DNA from: Nematostella vectensis | Lineage: Eukaryota; Cnidaria; Anthozoa; Actiniaria; Edwardsiidae | Length of the DNA stretch: 64,000 nt | NCBI RefSeq assembly: GCF_932526225.1 | Contig: NC_064041.1 | Coordinates: 6,965,042 to 7,029,041, forward strand | Reading direction: 5' to 3' | Shown: positions 48,501 to 60,700 of the stretch, in pieces | Layout of the letters: every line of letters begins with the position of its first letter | Numbering within the stretch: position 1 is the first letter of the stretch | Notes under the pieces: model-generated | Seen by the model: the letters and a program-made list of their open reading frames with translations, nothing else | Databases searched by the model: none | What the model was told of the DNA's origin: nothing | Made by a program: the position numbers and the translations under genes

Positions 48501-51500
48501 GCACTACACATGCATGTGAGGCAGATCTATAGGGTCATATGTTTAATCCCTTCTTGGAAGTCTTCTGTAGACGTTGGAGTTTTTTAAGGCAGGAAAATCC
48601 TAAATCCGCGTTCTTGTCAACCATTTTGTCCAAACGTCTTATAATGAACTCCTGGTTTTCTCGCCGAAATAAAACTCCAGCGTCTACAAATACTACGCTT
48701 CCCATTTCTTGAATTCCATAGATGTGTCCGAGCAACTTTATGCTTTACCAGATATTCTACTAATCTACTATATTTCTTTAAAACTGTATTACCGTTTACT
48801 ATTCTTTGTAGGGGTTTGGTCGAAAGGGGATTTTAGCGTGTAATACAGGGTCAGGCATTTTATGCCTTCCAATATTGCTTTCAATATTTTGAAATATTTT
48901 TCGTGTTTTCCGTTAAAAATCATCGGAGATTGTTACTTAATCGACCGGAATTAAACTGGTGACAATGCGTCAATCACGCCGCCACTTTACGCTCCCACGA
49001 CATGACGGAAAAGCCTGGACAATGCGCAACTCGAGATAGAGAAAGAAGACATAATTTCTTACAATCAGTTCAATACACAAATAACGGAGGCCTTAATGAA
49101 CATACCTCGATTTTGGCTTTTAAAGATATTTTTTTCTTGATCGTCCTGTGCAATGTATGGACTCAGGGAGAGTAGAGAAATAGAGAAATTTATGACCTGT
49201 TTTCCCGTCATGTCCGCTCCCACACTGTCATATACTGACCGGGATACCTGTGTCAGGAAGTAGACCGCTGTAAATAGTGTAGGCTCAGGTGACTCACATG
49301 TTCCGAGGCGAACGGCCTGTCAAGTTGTTGTTGGTTTATTATGGAAAGTTCGTGTGCTAATTAAAGGATAACCAAAGTTATTATACGTGGCGACGAGAGA
49401 AAAACCGAAAATAAGTCAAGAAGAAGGCGCTAGTGGTAAATTGGGACCGAAGAAACCCGACGAAGAATCGAAAATCCGGTGAGTTTGTTCCATGAAATAT
49501 GGCGACCGCAGCGTTGTATGGCAACCTCTTTGCTTTTGATGAGACCGAACACAATTGGACGGAGTTTATAGAAATATACGAACATTATTTTGCTGCAAAC
49601 AAAATAACAGAAGACAAGTTCAAAGTGAGCATTTTGTGTGCCAACGTAGGCCCAAAAGCGTACCACATAATCAAAAGTTTGTGTTTACCGGAGAAACCGG
49701 CGGACAAAACATTTGAGTTTATCACCAAGGCAGTGAAACATCACTTTAAACCGAAGCTTTCCGAAGCGAGCGCGAGTCTTTACTTTAACTCGAGAATTAG
49801 GAGAAGTAATGAAAGTGTCATGATGTATGTTGCGGGACTCAGGAGATTAGCAGTTCCATGTAATTTCGGAGGATTTCTTAACCGAGCCATGAAGGACAGA
49901 TTTATCGCTGGCATAAATGATGCAGAAATCCAACAGAAAATCTTATCCACACCAGATGGAGACCTAACATTCGATAAGGCTTTCCAGATCGCAGAGGCAT
50001 ATGAATCGGCACGCCGCAATGTTAGAGAAATGCAGAAAAGTGTTGCACAAGAGGAGCCCTCAGTAAACCAAGTGCACTACTCCCAAAAGCCTAAAGGGAA
50101 GGGAGGCCCCACTAGACAGAGGGGTAACTATGAAAACAAAAGGGGGCAGGTTAAGGGGTCCCAAAAGACACCCATGTCAGGAGACAAATCAGGGGGAGAA
50201 TGTTACAGATGTGGAAATTCCCATGACCCACAATCATGCTGGTTTAAAGATCAGAATTGCTACAAATGTGGGAAGAAAGGCCATGCAAAAAGTGCATGCA
50301 GGTCCGGGGCTACCATTACCCATGTTGAAGAAGAAGTTTTCAGTGAAGATGAAGATAGTGAAGGGGGTCCCGAGGGAATGTATCACATTAGGAACCCAGG
50401 AAATAAAGTTCCACCAATCACTGTAAACCTAGAAGTAGACGGGAGGCCAATTGAGTTTGAAATAGATACAGGGTCACCCTATACCTTAATTTCGGAAGAA
50501 ACCGCCAAAACTCTGCCAAGTTTCCACAAAATGAAGTCATCTGAGTTAGGCCTAACTTCTTTTACAGGACACAAATTGAAAGTCCTGGGAACTATTGAGA
50601 CTGTTGTCAGTTACCATGGCAACTCATGCACCACCTCAGTTGTCGTTACAAATCACAAGAGGGTTAATCTTGCCGGGAGGGATGTAGTAGAGCAGCTTAG
50701 CGTGATAAGTGTAAACCACCTCAAGGAAACCCTGACCCTAGAGATTGTGCTTGAAAGGCACCCAGATATTTTTAGGGACGAATTGGGGAAGATGAAAGGC
50801 ACGCAAGCTAAGATTATTGTTGACCCCAGCGCAAAGCCACTTTTCTACAAACCGCGCTCACTCCCATTTGCTATGAAGAGCAAAGTAATTGCAGAGATTG
50901 ACCGACTCGTGGAACAGGATGTGATAGAGCCTATCAGACATTTAGACTGGGCAGCGCCGGTAGTCCCAGTACTGAAACCTAACGGTGAGATTAGACTGTG
51001 TGGGGACTATAAGGTCACTGTTAACAAGGTTTCCAAGGTCGAGCAGTACCCAATACCCACCTTGGAGGAGTTGACTGCTCAAATAGCAGGAGGAACTATC
51101 TATCATAAGCTTGATCTCTCTCATGCATATTCTCAGGTTGAACTTGACCCAGATAGCAGGAAGTTCACAACCATCAACACGGTGAAGGGTATGTTTCAGT
51201 ATAAACGTCTGCCGTATGGAGTCGCCAGCGCCCCAGCGGCCTTCCAACGTGCCATAGAAGAACTGCTGCATGGAATACCGCAGGTAGCTGTATACCTAGA
51301 CGATATCCTTGTGACAGGTGAGAGCACTGCTGAATCGCTTGAGAATTTAGAGAAGGTCCTAGCAAGGCTTGATGAGGCAGGACTGAGACTTAAGAGAGAG
51401 AAGTGTGTGTTTATGCAGGACAAGGTTGTATACCTGGGTCATCAGATTGACAAGACGGGCATATCTCCAGTCAAGGACAAGGTTGAGGCACTAGTTAAGG

Positions 51501-54500
51501 CCAAGACACCGGAGAACGTCACGGAACTGAAGGCATACCTAGGCCTATTGAATTACTACGGTAAATTCTTGAAGGGTCTGTCCCAGGTCCTTCACCCTCT
51601 GCACAAGCTCCTAGAGCATGGGGTGAAGTGGCACTGGGGACCAGAACAGCAAACATGTTTTGAACTAACCAAGAAGATGATTCTCTCAGCAGGACTTTTG
51701 GTACACTATGATACCGAAAGAGCACTAGTACTCCATTGTGACGCTTCCCAGTATGGCCTAGGCGCAGTCCTATCCCATATCATGGAGGATGGCTCCGAAC
51801 GACCTATTGGGTTTGCAAGTCGCACCCTTAGCGATGCTGAGAAGAACTACAGCCAACTAGACAAGGAGGGAGCCGCCGTCGTCTTCGGGCTAAAGAAGTT
51901 CCACAAGTATGTGTTTGGTCGAGATTTTGATATAATCACGGACCACAAGCTATTACTGTCACTGTTCCATGAGGCGAAGCAGACACCGGTCATGGCATCG
52001 CCCAGAATTCAGCGATGGTCCATATTGATGAGGGCATACCAGTACCACATGAAGTACAGAGCAGGAAATCAGCATGCCAATGCAGACTGTATGTCCCGAC
52101 TGCCTTTACCTGTGAAAGCGCGTACTGAAGACAGAGTATTGATGATAGAACAGTTAGAAGACTGCTCTATCTTGACCTCAGAGCAGATCAGCCATTGGAC
52201 AAGGAAAGATCCTGTACTCGCACATGTACATGAGTACCTGTTACGCGGATGGCCGACAGATGACACAGATCCAGCCCTTACACCCTATCGCAAGAGGAGA
52301 GACGAGTTAAGCGTCCAAGATGGGTGTATCTTATGGGGTGCGAGAGTTATAATTCCACCCGATGGTAGAGATCAAGTCAAGCGAGAGCTCCACTCTGCAC
52401 ATCCGGGCATCAATCGGATGAAGGCCTTGGCCAGGAGTTATGTTTGGTGGCCCGGAATGGATGAAGAGCTAGCAGAGATAGTGAGGAGATGTGATGTTTG
52501 CCAGGACCGGAGAAGAAACCCGCCATCAGCTCCATCGCACCCATGGGAATATCCCGATGGTCCCTGGAAGCGGATCCACCTAGACTACGGTGGGCCGGTC
52601 GAAGGTCACATGTTACTGGTTATAACTGATGCTTACTCCAAGTGGATTGAGACATACCTGATGAAGTCAACAACATCTCAAGCAACCATAGACAAGCTGC
52701 GTGAATGATTCGCACGGAACGGTATTCCAGATGTTGCTGTATCGGATAATGGTCCTAACCTTATCTCGGAAGAACTGTCAACATTCTTCAGTAAGAACGG
52801 CATCCAGCACATCCCGGTTGCGCCACTACACCCATCCAGCAATGGGCAGGCAGAGCGAACCGTGCAGACAGTAAAGGAAGGGATAGAGAGAACGCCTGGA
52901 AGAGATTTGACCACAAAACTGCAGAGATTCCTCTTCCAATACCGTGTTACACCTCACACGACAACCGGTCGTAGCCCAGCGGAACTGTTAAACGGCCGGA
53001 AGTTGAAAACAAGGTTTGACTTGTTACACCCTGCTCTCCGAGGTCGAGTCAGGGACAACCAGAGTAATATGAAGAGATATCACGATGGGAAGACACCACT
53101 GAGAGCATTTACAGCAGGGGACTTGGTAAGAGCCAAGAACTTTGGACATGGAGTCAGGTGGTTCAAAGGTAAAATCTCCAAGGTAACTGGTCCTCTTTCG
53201 TATGAAGTTGAGCTCATAGACGGTAGACTTGTGCGCAGACACATTGACCATTAGCTGAAGCGAGAGGCAGACACAGACGTCAATGAGAAGCCTAGGGGGA
53301 ATTCTAATATCTCCTTAGGTCCAATGGAGCTGGCCGTTGTAGACACAGTTCCAATAGGAAGTCTGGTGCCACCGACATCCACCACCCCCATATGCGAGCC
53401 AGTTGCAGCGACACCAGACGATACTCAGTCAGTGCCTATTGCTACTACAGAGAGCCGCTATCCTACGAGAGTTCGACAAGCCCCAAGTCATTTAAATGAC
53501 TATGTTTTGTAAATAAGGTCCTTGTTGCAATACTTGTTGAGTTCACCAGGACTGGGACACATAGACACACATATCATTGGTGTACTGTAGTATGCTTTAG
53601 CTAGGAAGGAGGAAGTGTCATATACTGACCGGGATACCTGTGTCAGGAAGTAGACCGCTGTAAATAGTGTAGGCTCAGGTGACTCACATGTTCCGAGGCG
53701 AACGGCCTGTCAAGTTGTTGTTGGTTTATTATGGAAAGTTCGTGTGCTAATTAAAGGATAACCAAGGTTATTATACACACAATAATCGCTCACTCAAAGA
53801 ACCCACTTTCATCGGTTAATTCATGACAGAGATGCTCTGAAACAAATATTAATGAAAAATAAACCGATGTGTTTTCGATTGTAAACAATAATAAAGAATT
53901 GGTTGGTTGACATTATTTAATAAGACCAAAAACAAGGAGCTGCTGGAGTAGAAACGAAGAAACGATAGCACCTAAGTTTTGAGATTAGTTCGAGCTATCC
54001 GAGCTCGAATCATAAGAATTCCTTTTTTTCTAATATTTCACTTTTTAGATGAGCCTCCGAGTAGTTATGATCGCATCGACCGCTCAGACAGTATCGGTAG
54101 TGCCCGGAGTCTTGGAAGCTTCAGCCCGTCACAGGACCCTTTTAGCAGCAGGCACTCAAGCTTCGGGTCTCAAACAGATGGAAGCACAGCCAGGCCGACA
54201 AATTATGACACCTTGGATCACGCAAGGTCAATGGTCAGTATGAGCTTCAAGGAGAGTTCCCGCAACCTTTCACGGTCAGCTGGCAGCTACAATCATATAC
54301 CAACTTCCGTAAGTGGGCTCGTATGGACAAGGGAGCATGGCCAAGGCGTATTTACTTTGTTATGCAACACGTTATGCTGTTTTTTTTTAAGGGAGGTTAT
54401 GACTTGCATTGGGTAGGGGGGTTTTAATTATGATCCGACTATCGTACGAAAGATAAACAATGTAAGTGTTGCATGAAATCTGAGACACCACGATTAAGTT

Positions 54501-55944
54501 GTATGCGACACTTCTACAACTCAAGTCATAGAGGGTGAATCTGCCAACGACTACGCTACGATGCTCGAAATTTCGAACCTAATTCAGGGCTAACACGTAG
54601 ACAGGTCGCATACGACTAAATCGTTCTGTCTAAACCGGCCTTAACAAGTACTGTAGTTCATTTTCGGTAGAATTACAACTTGCTTGTACTCTTTTTAGTG
54701 TGGAGCAAAGGAGCTTGTAGGTTATTGTCCCTTCATTTGAGAAATCACAAAAATTAGAGAAATCAAACGTATAGCACTGGTTATTCTACTGCTCGTAGGA
54801 TGACTCGATAAAAGTTGACTTGAAGTAACCAGGTATGTACAAAACCCAGTAGATTTGTCGAAAGATCACCTACAGTATCATCTTGCAAAAAGTTTTTGCA
54901 ACTAAAATTGATGCTTCACATTAGTCTCATTTAATTCTTGCGGTGGGAATTGGCGACTAGCATTTCTCTCTATCAGCCATGTTGAATTTATATTCATGGC
55001 GCACTTAGCCTCCGCTTTGAGTAGTATTATGCAAATGGTCCGAGGGTAAGATGAAACTTTGATCACGTGACCTGTCTTCTTTCTCGAAGAGTTTGCGAGG
55101 TACCCCTGATTACTGGAGACGGGACCCCCCAACATGTCCGCTTGAGGTCTCGCCTGAAGCCGACGAGAGGACGCTGAGCAACAGAACAGGCTCACCGTCA
55201 TCCCCTGATTTCTCCAGTAGCGGTGATTACAGCAAGCTTGACGGGTATCCTGTGGATGCTGCAAGCTCTAGCACCTTAACGGAGGAGCGTCTTCCACCTC
55301 CCCTCCCCGCGCGCGGAAAAACGCTTCCCGCTTACGGAAGTAAGAGCAATACAATCAAAGCATTCAAGGAGAAGTTGTTTTCCAAGAAAAGCACAGACAG
55401 CACAAAGGCTGTTAACAAGACCAGCATGTCTCCTAACTTTGTTTACCTGAATTCCTGCTATTCCAAGAGCATTGAAGTTCTGCCATCGATCTATGCCACA
55501 GTCGATAAGGAAAAGAAGAAACGAGATCGCGAAAGAAAGGCCAAGAAGAAAGCGAAAGCTTTCGAAAATAAGCGAAAAATGAGTAAAAGCTGCGACAGTC
55601 TGTCCGGGTCTCCGAGGCTCAATTCATTCTCGTTTACGCCTTTCAGCTTCAAAGGCCTGGCGTCCGCGCTGGATTCTGAATCGGATTCTGATTTGAGCGA
55701 TTCGCGAAGCACATCAGGTTCGGATCAGGGCTTTAATTTTTCCGGCGAGATCGTACCACCGAAGTCGCCGCTATCGGACCGTGTATCAATGGCACACCGA
55801 GGAACAATTGATCGAGACGAGCCTTCTCGAGCATTCCTAACATCCTCGGCGCTCAACTCACGAGAGGTGGCGGCCTTGCATAGCACTTTGTCACAGTCGC
55901 CTCAACTGCCGCCTAAAGTGTTAGCAAAATCAAGTGACGCTTAG
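45555..55944 (+). CDS. DOK-like: DOK-family docking protein (PH + PTB adaptor)
   Basis: Six coding exons, all phase-consistent, 657 residues: 45,555-45,581; 46,440-46,794; 46,996-47,400; 48,386-48,457; 54,049-54,308; 55,090-55,944. It starts MEDIEDIFEGSLEKPVEDVQ. A PH domain lies at about residues 9-127 (NWLKKSFTKKWKKVYCVL to the conserved Trp in LDLWVIQLQ). An IRS/DOK-type PTB domain lies at about 128-235 (FRVQCSGSQAM, FCLLHISRWGVTLAL, WPLTTIRNY, FSFEAGRKAP, IFDTIDGY). The C-terminal tail is Ser-rich, with tyrosines that could be phosphorylated (NYDTLD, SYDRID, IYATV), a proline motif (LPPPLPARGK) and a Lys/Arg-rich stretch. PH+PTB adaptors of this family sit under the membrane and bind activated receptor tyrosine kinases. 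IRS proteins are the main alternative, but the PTB sequence looks closer to DOK. Intron 4 contains an LTR retrotransposon in the same orientation. Confidence 0.85.
46229..46345 (+). mobile_element. Partial copy of the TTAAAGCCGCATTG MITE
   Basis: Begins CTTAAAGCCGCATTGTCACC, then a short jump and AGACAAAAGAATCTATTAGA. Internally deleted relative to 30,704-31,037; lies in DOK-like intron 1. Confidence 0.65.
48868..48980 (-). mobile_element. Partial, inverted copy of the TTAAAGCCGCATTG MITE
   Basis: On the minus strand it reads GACGCATTGTCACCAGTTTA, ATTCCGGTCGATTAAGTAAC and AAAATATTTCAAAATATTGA, matching the interior of the copy at 30,704. Lies in DOK-like intron 4, about 250 bp before the LTR element. 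Confidence 0.65.
49226..49385 (+). repeat. 5' LTR
   Basis: Begins TGTCATATACTGACCGGGAT and ends near GTTATTATA. It differs from the 3' LTR only near its end (AACCAAAGTTA here, AACCAAGGTTA there). Confidence 0.95.
49499..53512 (+). pseudogene. Ty3/gypsy gag-pol polyprotein frame with in-frame stops
   Basis: Open from ATG 49,499 for 1,069 codons to TGA 52,706-52,708. The Gag part is followed by two zinc knuckles (CX2CX3HX4C at about residues 238-250, then CX2CX4HX4C near 256-269), a protease with DTGS and a reverse transcriptase with YLDD. RNase H follows, then the integrase HHCC zinc region and the start of the catalytic core. The TGA falls inside the integrase core, between its first and second acidic residues. 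The same frame then stays open, with the second acidic residue in a VSDNG segment, to TAG at 53,252-53,254, and open again to TAA at 53,510-53,512. Gag and pol share one frame with no shift. This copy cannot make full-length integrase unless the TGA is read through, so I call it defective despite its youth. Confidence 0.93.
53616..53775 (+). repeat. 3' LTR
   Basis: 160 bp, immediately preceded by the polypurine tract and followed by the CACAC duplication. Confidence 0.95.
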
Positions 55945-56440
55945 AGATATATAGGTCAGACAGTCTACTTGACCAGTTACCGGAATTCAAAAGCGTCGAG
56001 GGCAAAGCACTTTGCCACAGTCGCGTCAACTGCCGCCTAAAGCGTTAGCAAAATCAAATGACGCTTAGAGATATATGGGTCAGACAGTATAGTTGACCAG
56101 TTACCGAAATCAAAAGCGTCGAGGGCAAAGCACCTTGTCGAAGTCGCCTCAACAGCCATCCAAAGCGTTAGCAAAATCAACTGACTCTTAGAGATATATG
56201 GGTCAGACAGTATAGTTGACCTGTAACTGAAATTCATAAGCGTCGAGGGCAAAGCACCTTGTCGAAGTCGCCTCAACAGCCATCCAAAGCGTTAGCAAAA
56301 TCAAGTGACGCTTAGAGATATATGGGTCAGACAGTATAGTTGACCTGTAACTGAAATTCATAAGCGTCGAGGGCCATCCAAGTAGTAAATCAGTAGTGTC
56401 GAAGTCGCCTCGACTGCCACCCAAAGCGGCAGTAAAATGT
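55880..56440 (+). repeat. About 125-bp tandem repeat grown from the stop-codon end of the DOK-like gene
   Basis: The last about 22 codons of the gene (TTGTCACAGTCGCCTCAACT through GACGCTTAG) plus about 60 bp of 3' UTR recur with starts near 56,010, 56,138, 56,262 and 56,400. Each later unit keeps a recognisable copy of the end of the coding sequence, including a TTAG stop in most. Units are diverged from each other, so this array is not very recent. Confidence 0.85.
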
Positions 56441-56562
56441 GACACTTAATAGAGTAATGGGCCTAGTTACCGTAGTTGTAAAGGGCCGAAATCAAAGCAG
56501 CCGCATCTTTTACGCCCAAAGGGGCAACCATAAAAGGTCACTCAGCAATGGGCTATTCCAAT

Positions 56563-56680
56563 GCCTACACGGGGGCCCCGTGAAATTTCTAAAGCCTTCA
56601 CGGGGGCTCTGTGTAATTTCTAAAGCCTTCACGGGGGCTCTGTGTAATTTCTAAAGCCTTCGCGGGGGCTCTGTGTACTT
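56563..56680. repeat. 31-bp tandem repeat, about 3.5 copies
   Basis: Units of GGGGGCTCTGTGTAATTTCT plus AAAGCCTTCAC in the likely 3' UTR or flank of the DOK-like gene. Confidence 0.9.
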
Positions 56681-57761
56681 TCAATTTGAAGTTCAGCGTC
56701 TATGCCAAGTTGGGGATTGTTTGAAGCCATTCTGCACTTTTGTTTCCAAAAAGTTACAAGACAAAACAAGCAAAGATTTACCAAAGTATCGCTTTTGCGT
56801 GTATATTGTTTGGAAAACATCACCTGAAGAACGGCCCATTGATATAGGAAAAAAGGACATATATATAGGACTTCACGTCCAACCAAACATCTCCTGTTAA
56901 GCCATCAGGCTACAAGGTACTAAATTACGCCTACCGTAAAAAAATATATAGACATTTTGAAATTTGTACGTGTAGTCAACCGGCGCCTTTTTCAGGACGT
57001 GCTTGGACTTTAAGGACAATGCAACACTGATTTGTCCGTATAATGACAAGGTATGCTTGTTTTTTATTTCATTTTTTTTAATAACATGGGTTTAGTTGTA
57101 TGCTGTCTATCTATGCTATCTCACGCGAACTTCTCTTTAAAACACTAGAGCTACGACTACTAAAAAGTAGTATTACTTTCTATTTAATACAGGTTCCAAA
57201 GGCTTTATTCTTAGAATCATTTTATTGTTTGTACAAAAACAGCATGATATTAAGCACAGCAAGGCTGTGAGCTTTAGCCAATTTTATCCAATTATTGTTG
57301 GTTATAATTCAGCAGCATCATCCAGGCGGGTACACAGGGGGGGGTACACAGGGGGTGCGCGCGCACCGCACCTGAGCGGCCAAAAAGTTAGTCATTTCTT
57401 ATTATTAAGAAATCTTCAAATCGTATGCTTTTTCCATATGATACCTATGACTGCGCATCCCCCCCCCTCTTGGCGGCCAAGAAGTGGGTCATTTCTTAGT
57501 AAGAAATCTTCAAATCGTATGCTTTTTACATCTGATACCTATGACTGCGCACCCCTCCCCCCCTACGGCCAATCCTAGGTACGCACCTGTCATCGGGTAC
57601 AACATTGAGACCCGAAAATAAACAAGAGCAAAGATTGAGGCTTTGATACCCATATACAATCAGTCTTAAAATCCGTGTAAATACAGACAAGTCGGCATCA
57701 GATCCACAACACCTTTAGCCAGGCCAGGCCACGGGCTAAATGGCGCTGTTTACGCAAATAT
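56681..57761. other. Intergenic region between convergent genes, with a dispersed repeat
   Basis: 57,365-57,590 contains two tandem copies of a segment with GTCATTTCTTA, AAGAAATCTTCAAATCGTAT and GATACCTATGACTGCGCA. Related sequence occurs at 61,640-61,735 and, more loosely, at 35,600-35,720. Nothing else recognised. Confidence 0.5.
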
Positions 57762-60700
57762 TCACGTATACAACGAAATTTGAAACCCAGCAATCCCGCC
57801 TTCATTAACGTCCCCACCGCTTGAATCCGCAAACTCAGCAGCCGATACTGTGGCGTAATTTATCGTTGCCGACTTGCTACCATCACTATAGGAATACGTT
57901 TGTGATGGTAAACCTAAAATGCCCTTGGCAATCACAAAATTGTTGTGCGCGAGGGCTTCTCCTATGTACGACGTCCCCGCGACGGCATGAAAAGGGGGGT
58001 CGAACCAGGGACATGCGAAGATGCTATCCTGCATATGTTGAATACTATTGGTCATGCGCAGAACATTGTCGGTCTCAGGAATACGCAGCCTCGTTGTGAG
58101 ATTCTGGTAGAAGCTGGGGGCGCCCAAGGCCCCGTATGTACACAGGGACTGAATGATGACGTCACTGGTAGGAGTGAAGGCGATCTTGTCGTACTTGCCA
58201 GGCGTGTAGACAAATGTTTCAGTGGAGTGACGTGCGGTTATGCGAAGCGCTAGAAGGAGTCCTGTTGAGCAGGATTTTGACATAAAATGCTGATTCTAGG
58301 TAGATCTAGATCTGTATATTGGGATCTTTTATGAACCACACTAAGTGTATCCGTGGGTTGTTCAGCAGCTCTCAGAAGATTTCACCACATTGGATTCATG
58401 CACCACAGACAAAAGAATGGAATAAAAGTAGAACAATGAGGTAATCCAGCCAATTACTTTAGGCCTTACGAGCGGGCTGCTACATCTCTGGAATCTGTCG
58501 GTGTAATATCCGAGAATGAATAGTGACTTACCGTTTTGACAGTTGTCTCCCCCAGTGTACCGGGCACAAATGCAGGAATACCCGCTCCCGCCGACTATGC
58601 ATGTACCGCCATTGAGACAAGGGAAGGTAGTACATGGGGATACTGCAAGCGATCAATAACATCTTTTTAATGATTAACACCACAACTATCGTAGCCTGTG
58701 TAACAAGCGTTTGTGTGAGGTTTCAGCGGCAATAGAGACCGTAAGACGGAAATAAAAATCGTGCGAAGAGTATGGCCGCGCGAAAAATTGGGGGAGAGAG
58801 AAGAAAACTAATTCTCCTCTCTCCCCACTTTTAGTCCCCATTATCCGCGCGGCGATAATTCTTCCGCTGAAAACCCACTGAAACGCTTCTTACGCAGGCT
58901 ACCACCATCATAATCATTACTACCGCTACCATTATGATTAATACAGCCATCGCCATCATGGTCATCATCATCATCGCCATCATGGTCATCATCATCATCG
59001 CCATCATGGTCATCATCACCATCATTGTCATAAACCATTACAACCACTACCATAATAATTAGTACAGCCATCATTATCATCGTCATCATCACTATCATCA
59101 TATCATCATCGCCATCGTGGTCATCTTCATCATCGCCATCATGGTCATCATCACTTTCATCATCATCATCATCATCATACCATCATCGCCATCATGGTCA
59201 TCGTCACTATCATCTTCATCGTCATCGCCATTATGAAAGTTCACTACCACATCAAAGTCATCTTAATCATCGTCAATATCATCGCCATTATCACCATCAT
59301 CGTGTTCTACGAAATAATTGATGGAGCTCAATATATATTAACGAACGGAAAAAAAGTTATCTATAACCCGTCAAAGGTAATACATATTTTTCCCCTTTTT
59401 TCACCAATTTATCACCTTTTAATCACATAAGCACTTCGTTCACATAATTAGCCGTTTTTTTCTGTAATAGTACTGTAATATAGGTGTGTACAAGCAAACT
59501 TACACTCGCAGTTCGGACCATAGTAGTGTGTGACGCATGCGCAGCTATAGTTACTGGCAAGGTTGGTACACGTGCCTCCGTTAACACAAGGATCGTTATG
59601 GCAGAAGTTATACACTGAAAATCAAATTATAAAAGGCATTAAAACATCAAGGGTACAAGGAAAAGAGCTTGTTAACAGGAAAAATTCTGATTATAAACCA
59701 AGAAAAGTATTTTTTCTTAGCCGAGCACGCTTACGGCTAGCGCTTCGGAAACTTAAAGGTAATTTATTTGTGATACCCATACATGGGAAAACCCAGCTAG
59801 TATGTACAGCAATATATGGACAGGAACTGTGAAGACGTACTCGCTGGGTTTGCCCATATATGGGTATAGTAAAGACATTACCTTCACAGTTCCTGCCCAT
59901 ATATGGCTGTACGCACTCGCTGGGTTTGCCCATATATGGGTATAGTAAAGACATTACCTTCACAGTTCCTGCCCATATATGGCTATACGCACTCAGGGTT
60001 TGCCCATATATGGGTATAGTAAAGACATTACCTTCCACAGTTCCTGCCCGTATATGGCTGTACGTACTCGCTGGGTTTCACATATATGGGTATAGAAAAG
60101 ACTACCTCCACAGTTCCTGCCTATATATGGCTGTACGAACTCGCTGGGTTTGCCCATATATGGGTATAGAAAAGACTACCTCCACAGTTCCTGCCTATAT
60201 ATGGCTGTACGAACTCGCTGGGTTTGCCCATATATGGGTATAGAAAAGACATTACCTTCACTGTTCCTACCCATATATGGCTGTACGTACTCGCTGGGTT
60301 TGCCCATATATGGGTATAGTAAAGACATTACCTTCCACAGTTCCTGCCCGTATATGGCTGTACGTACTCGCTGGGTTTCACATATATGGGTATAGAAAAG
60401 ACATTACCTTCCACAGTTCCTGCCCGTATATGGCTGTACGTACTCGCTGGGTTTGCCCATATATGGGTATAGTAAAGACTTTACCTTCACAGTTCCTGCC
60501 TATATAAGGCTGTACGTACTCGCTGGGTTTTCCCATATATGGGTATAATAAATACAATACCTTCACAGTTGCTGCCCATATATGGCTGTACGCATTCGCA
60601 CGTGTAGTGCCAGGGCTTATTGGTGCAAGTGGCTCCGTTCACACAGGGGTATCCCGCGGTGGCGCAGTAGTCGATAGCTAGAAGGCAGAGGGGCCATTAT

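Larger units (their letters stand above)
49226..53775 (+). mobile_element. Young Ty3/gypsy LTR retrotransposon in DOK-like intron 4
   Basis: A 4,550-bp element with 160-bp LTRs that differ at one base, a 5-bp target duplication CACAC (49,221-49,225 and 53,776-53,780), and a primer-binding-like TGGCGACGAGAG just inside the 5' LTR (49,388). A polypurine tract AGGAAGGAGGAAG abuts the 3' LTR. One long gag-pol frame is present with the order protease, reverse transcriptase, RNase H, integrase, which is the Ty3/gypsy order. No env is seen. One difference in 160 bp means the insertion is recent. Confidence 0.97.

Noticed and set aside
53024-53251. Antisense frames within the LTR element
   Set aside because: Shadows of the gag-pol frame.
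59691-60038. Minus-strand frame through the EGF-intron array as an extra exon
   Set aside because: The frame exists only because units are multiples of about 75 bp; the EGF exons on either side already join in phase without it.
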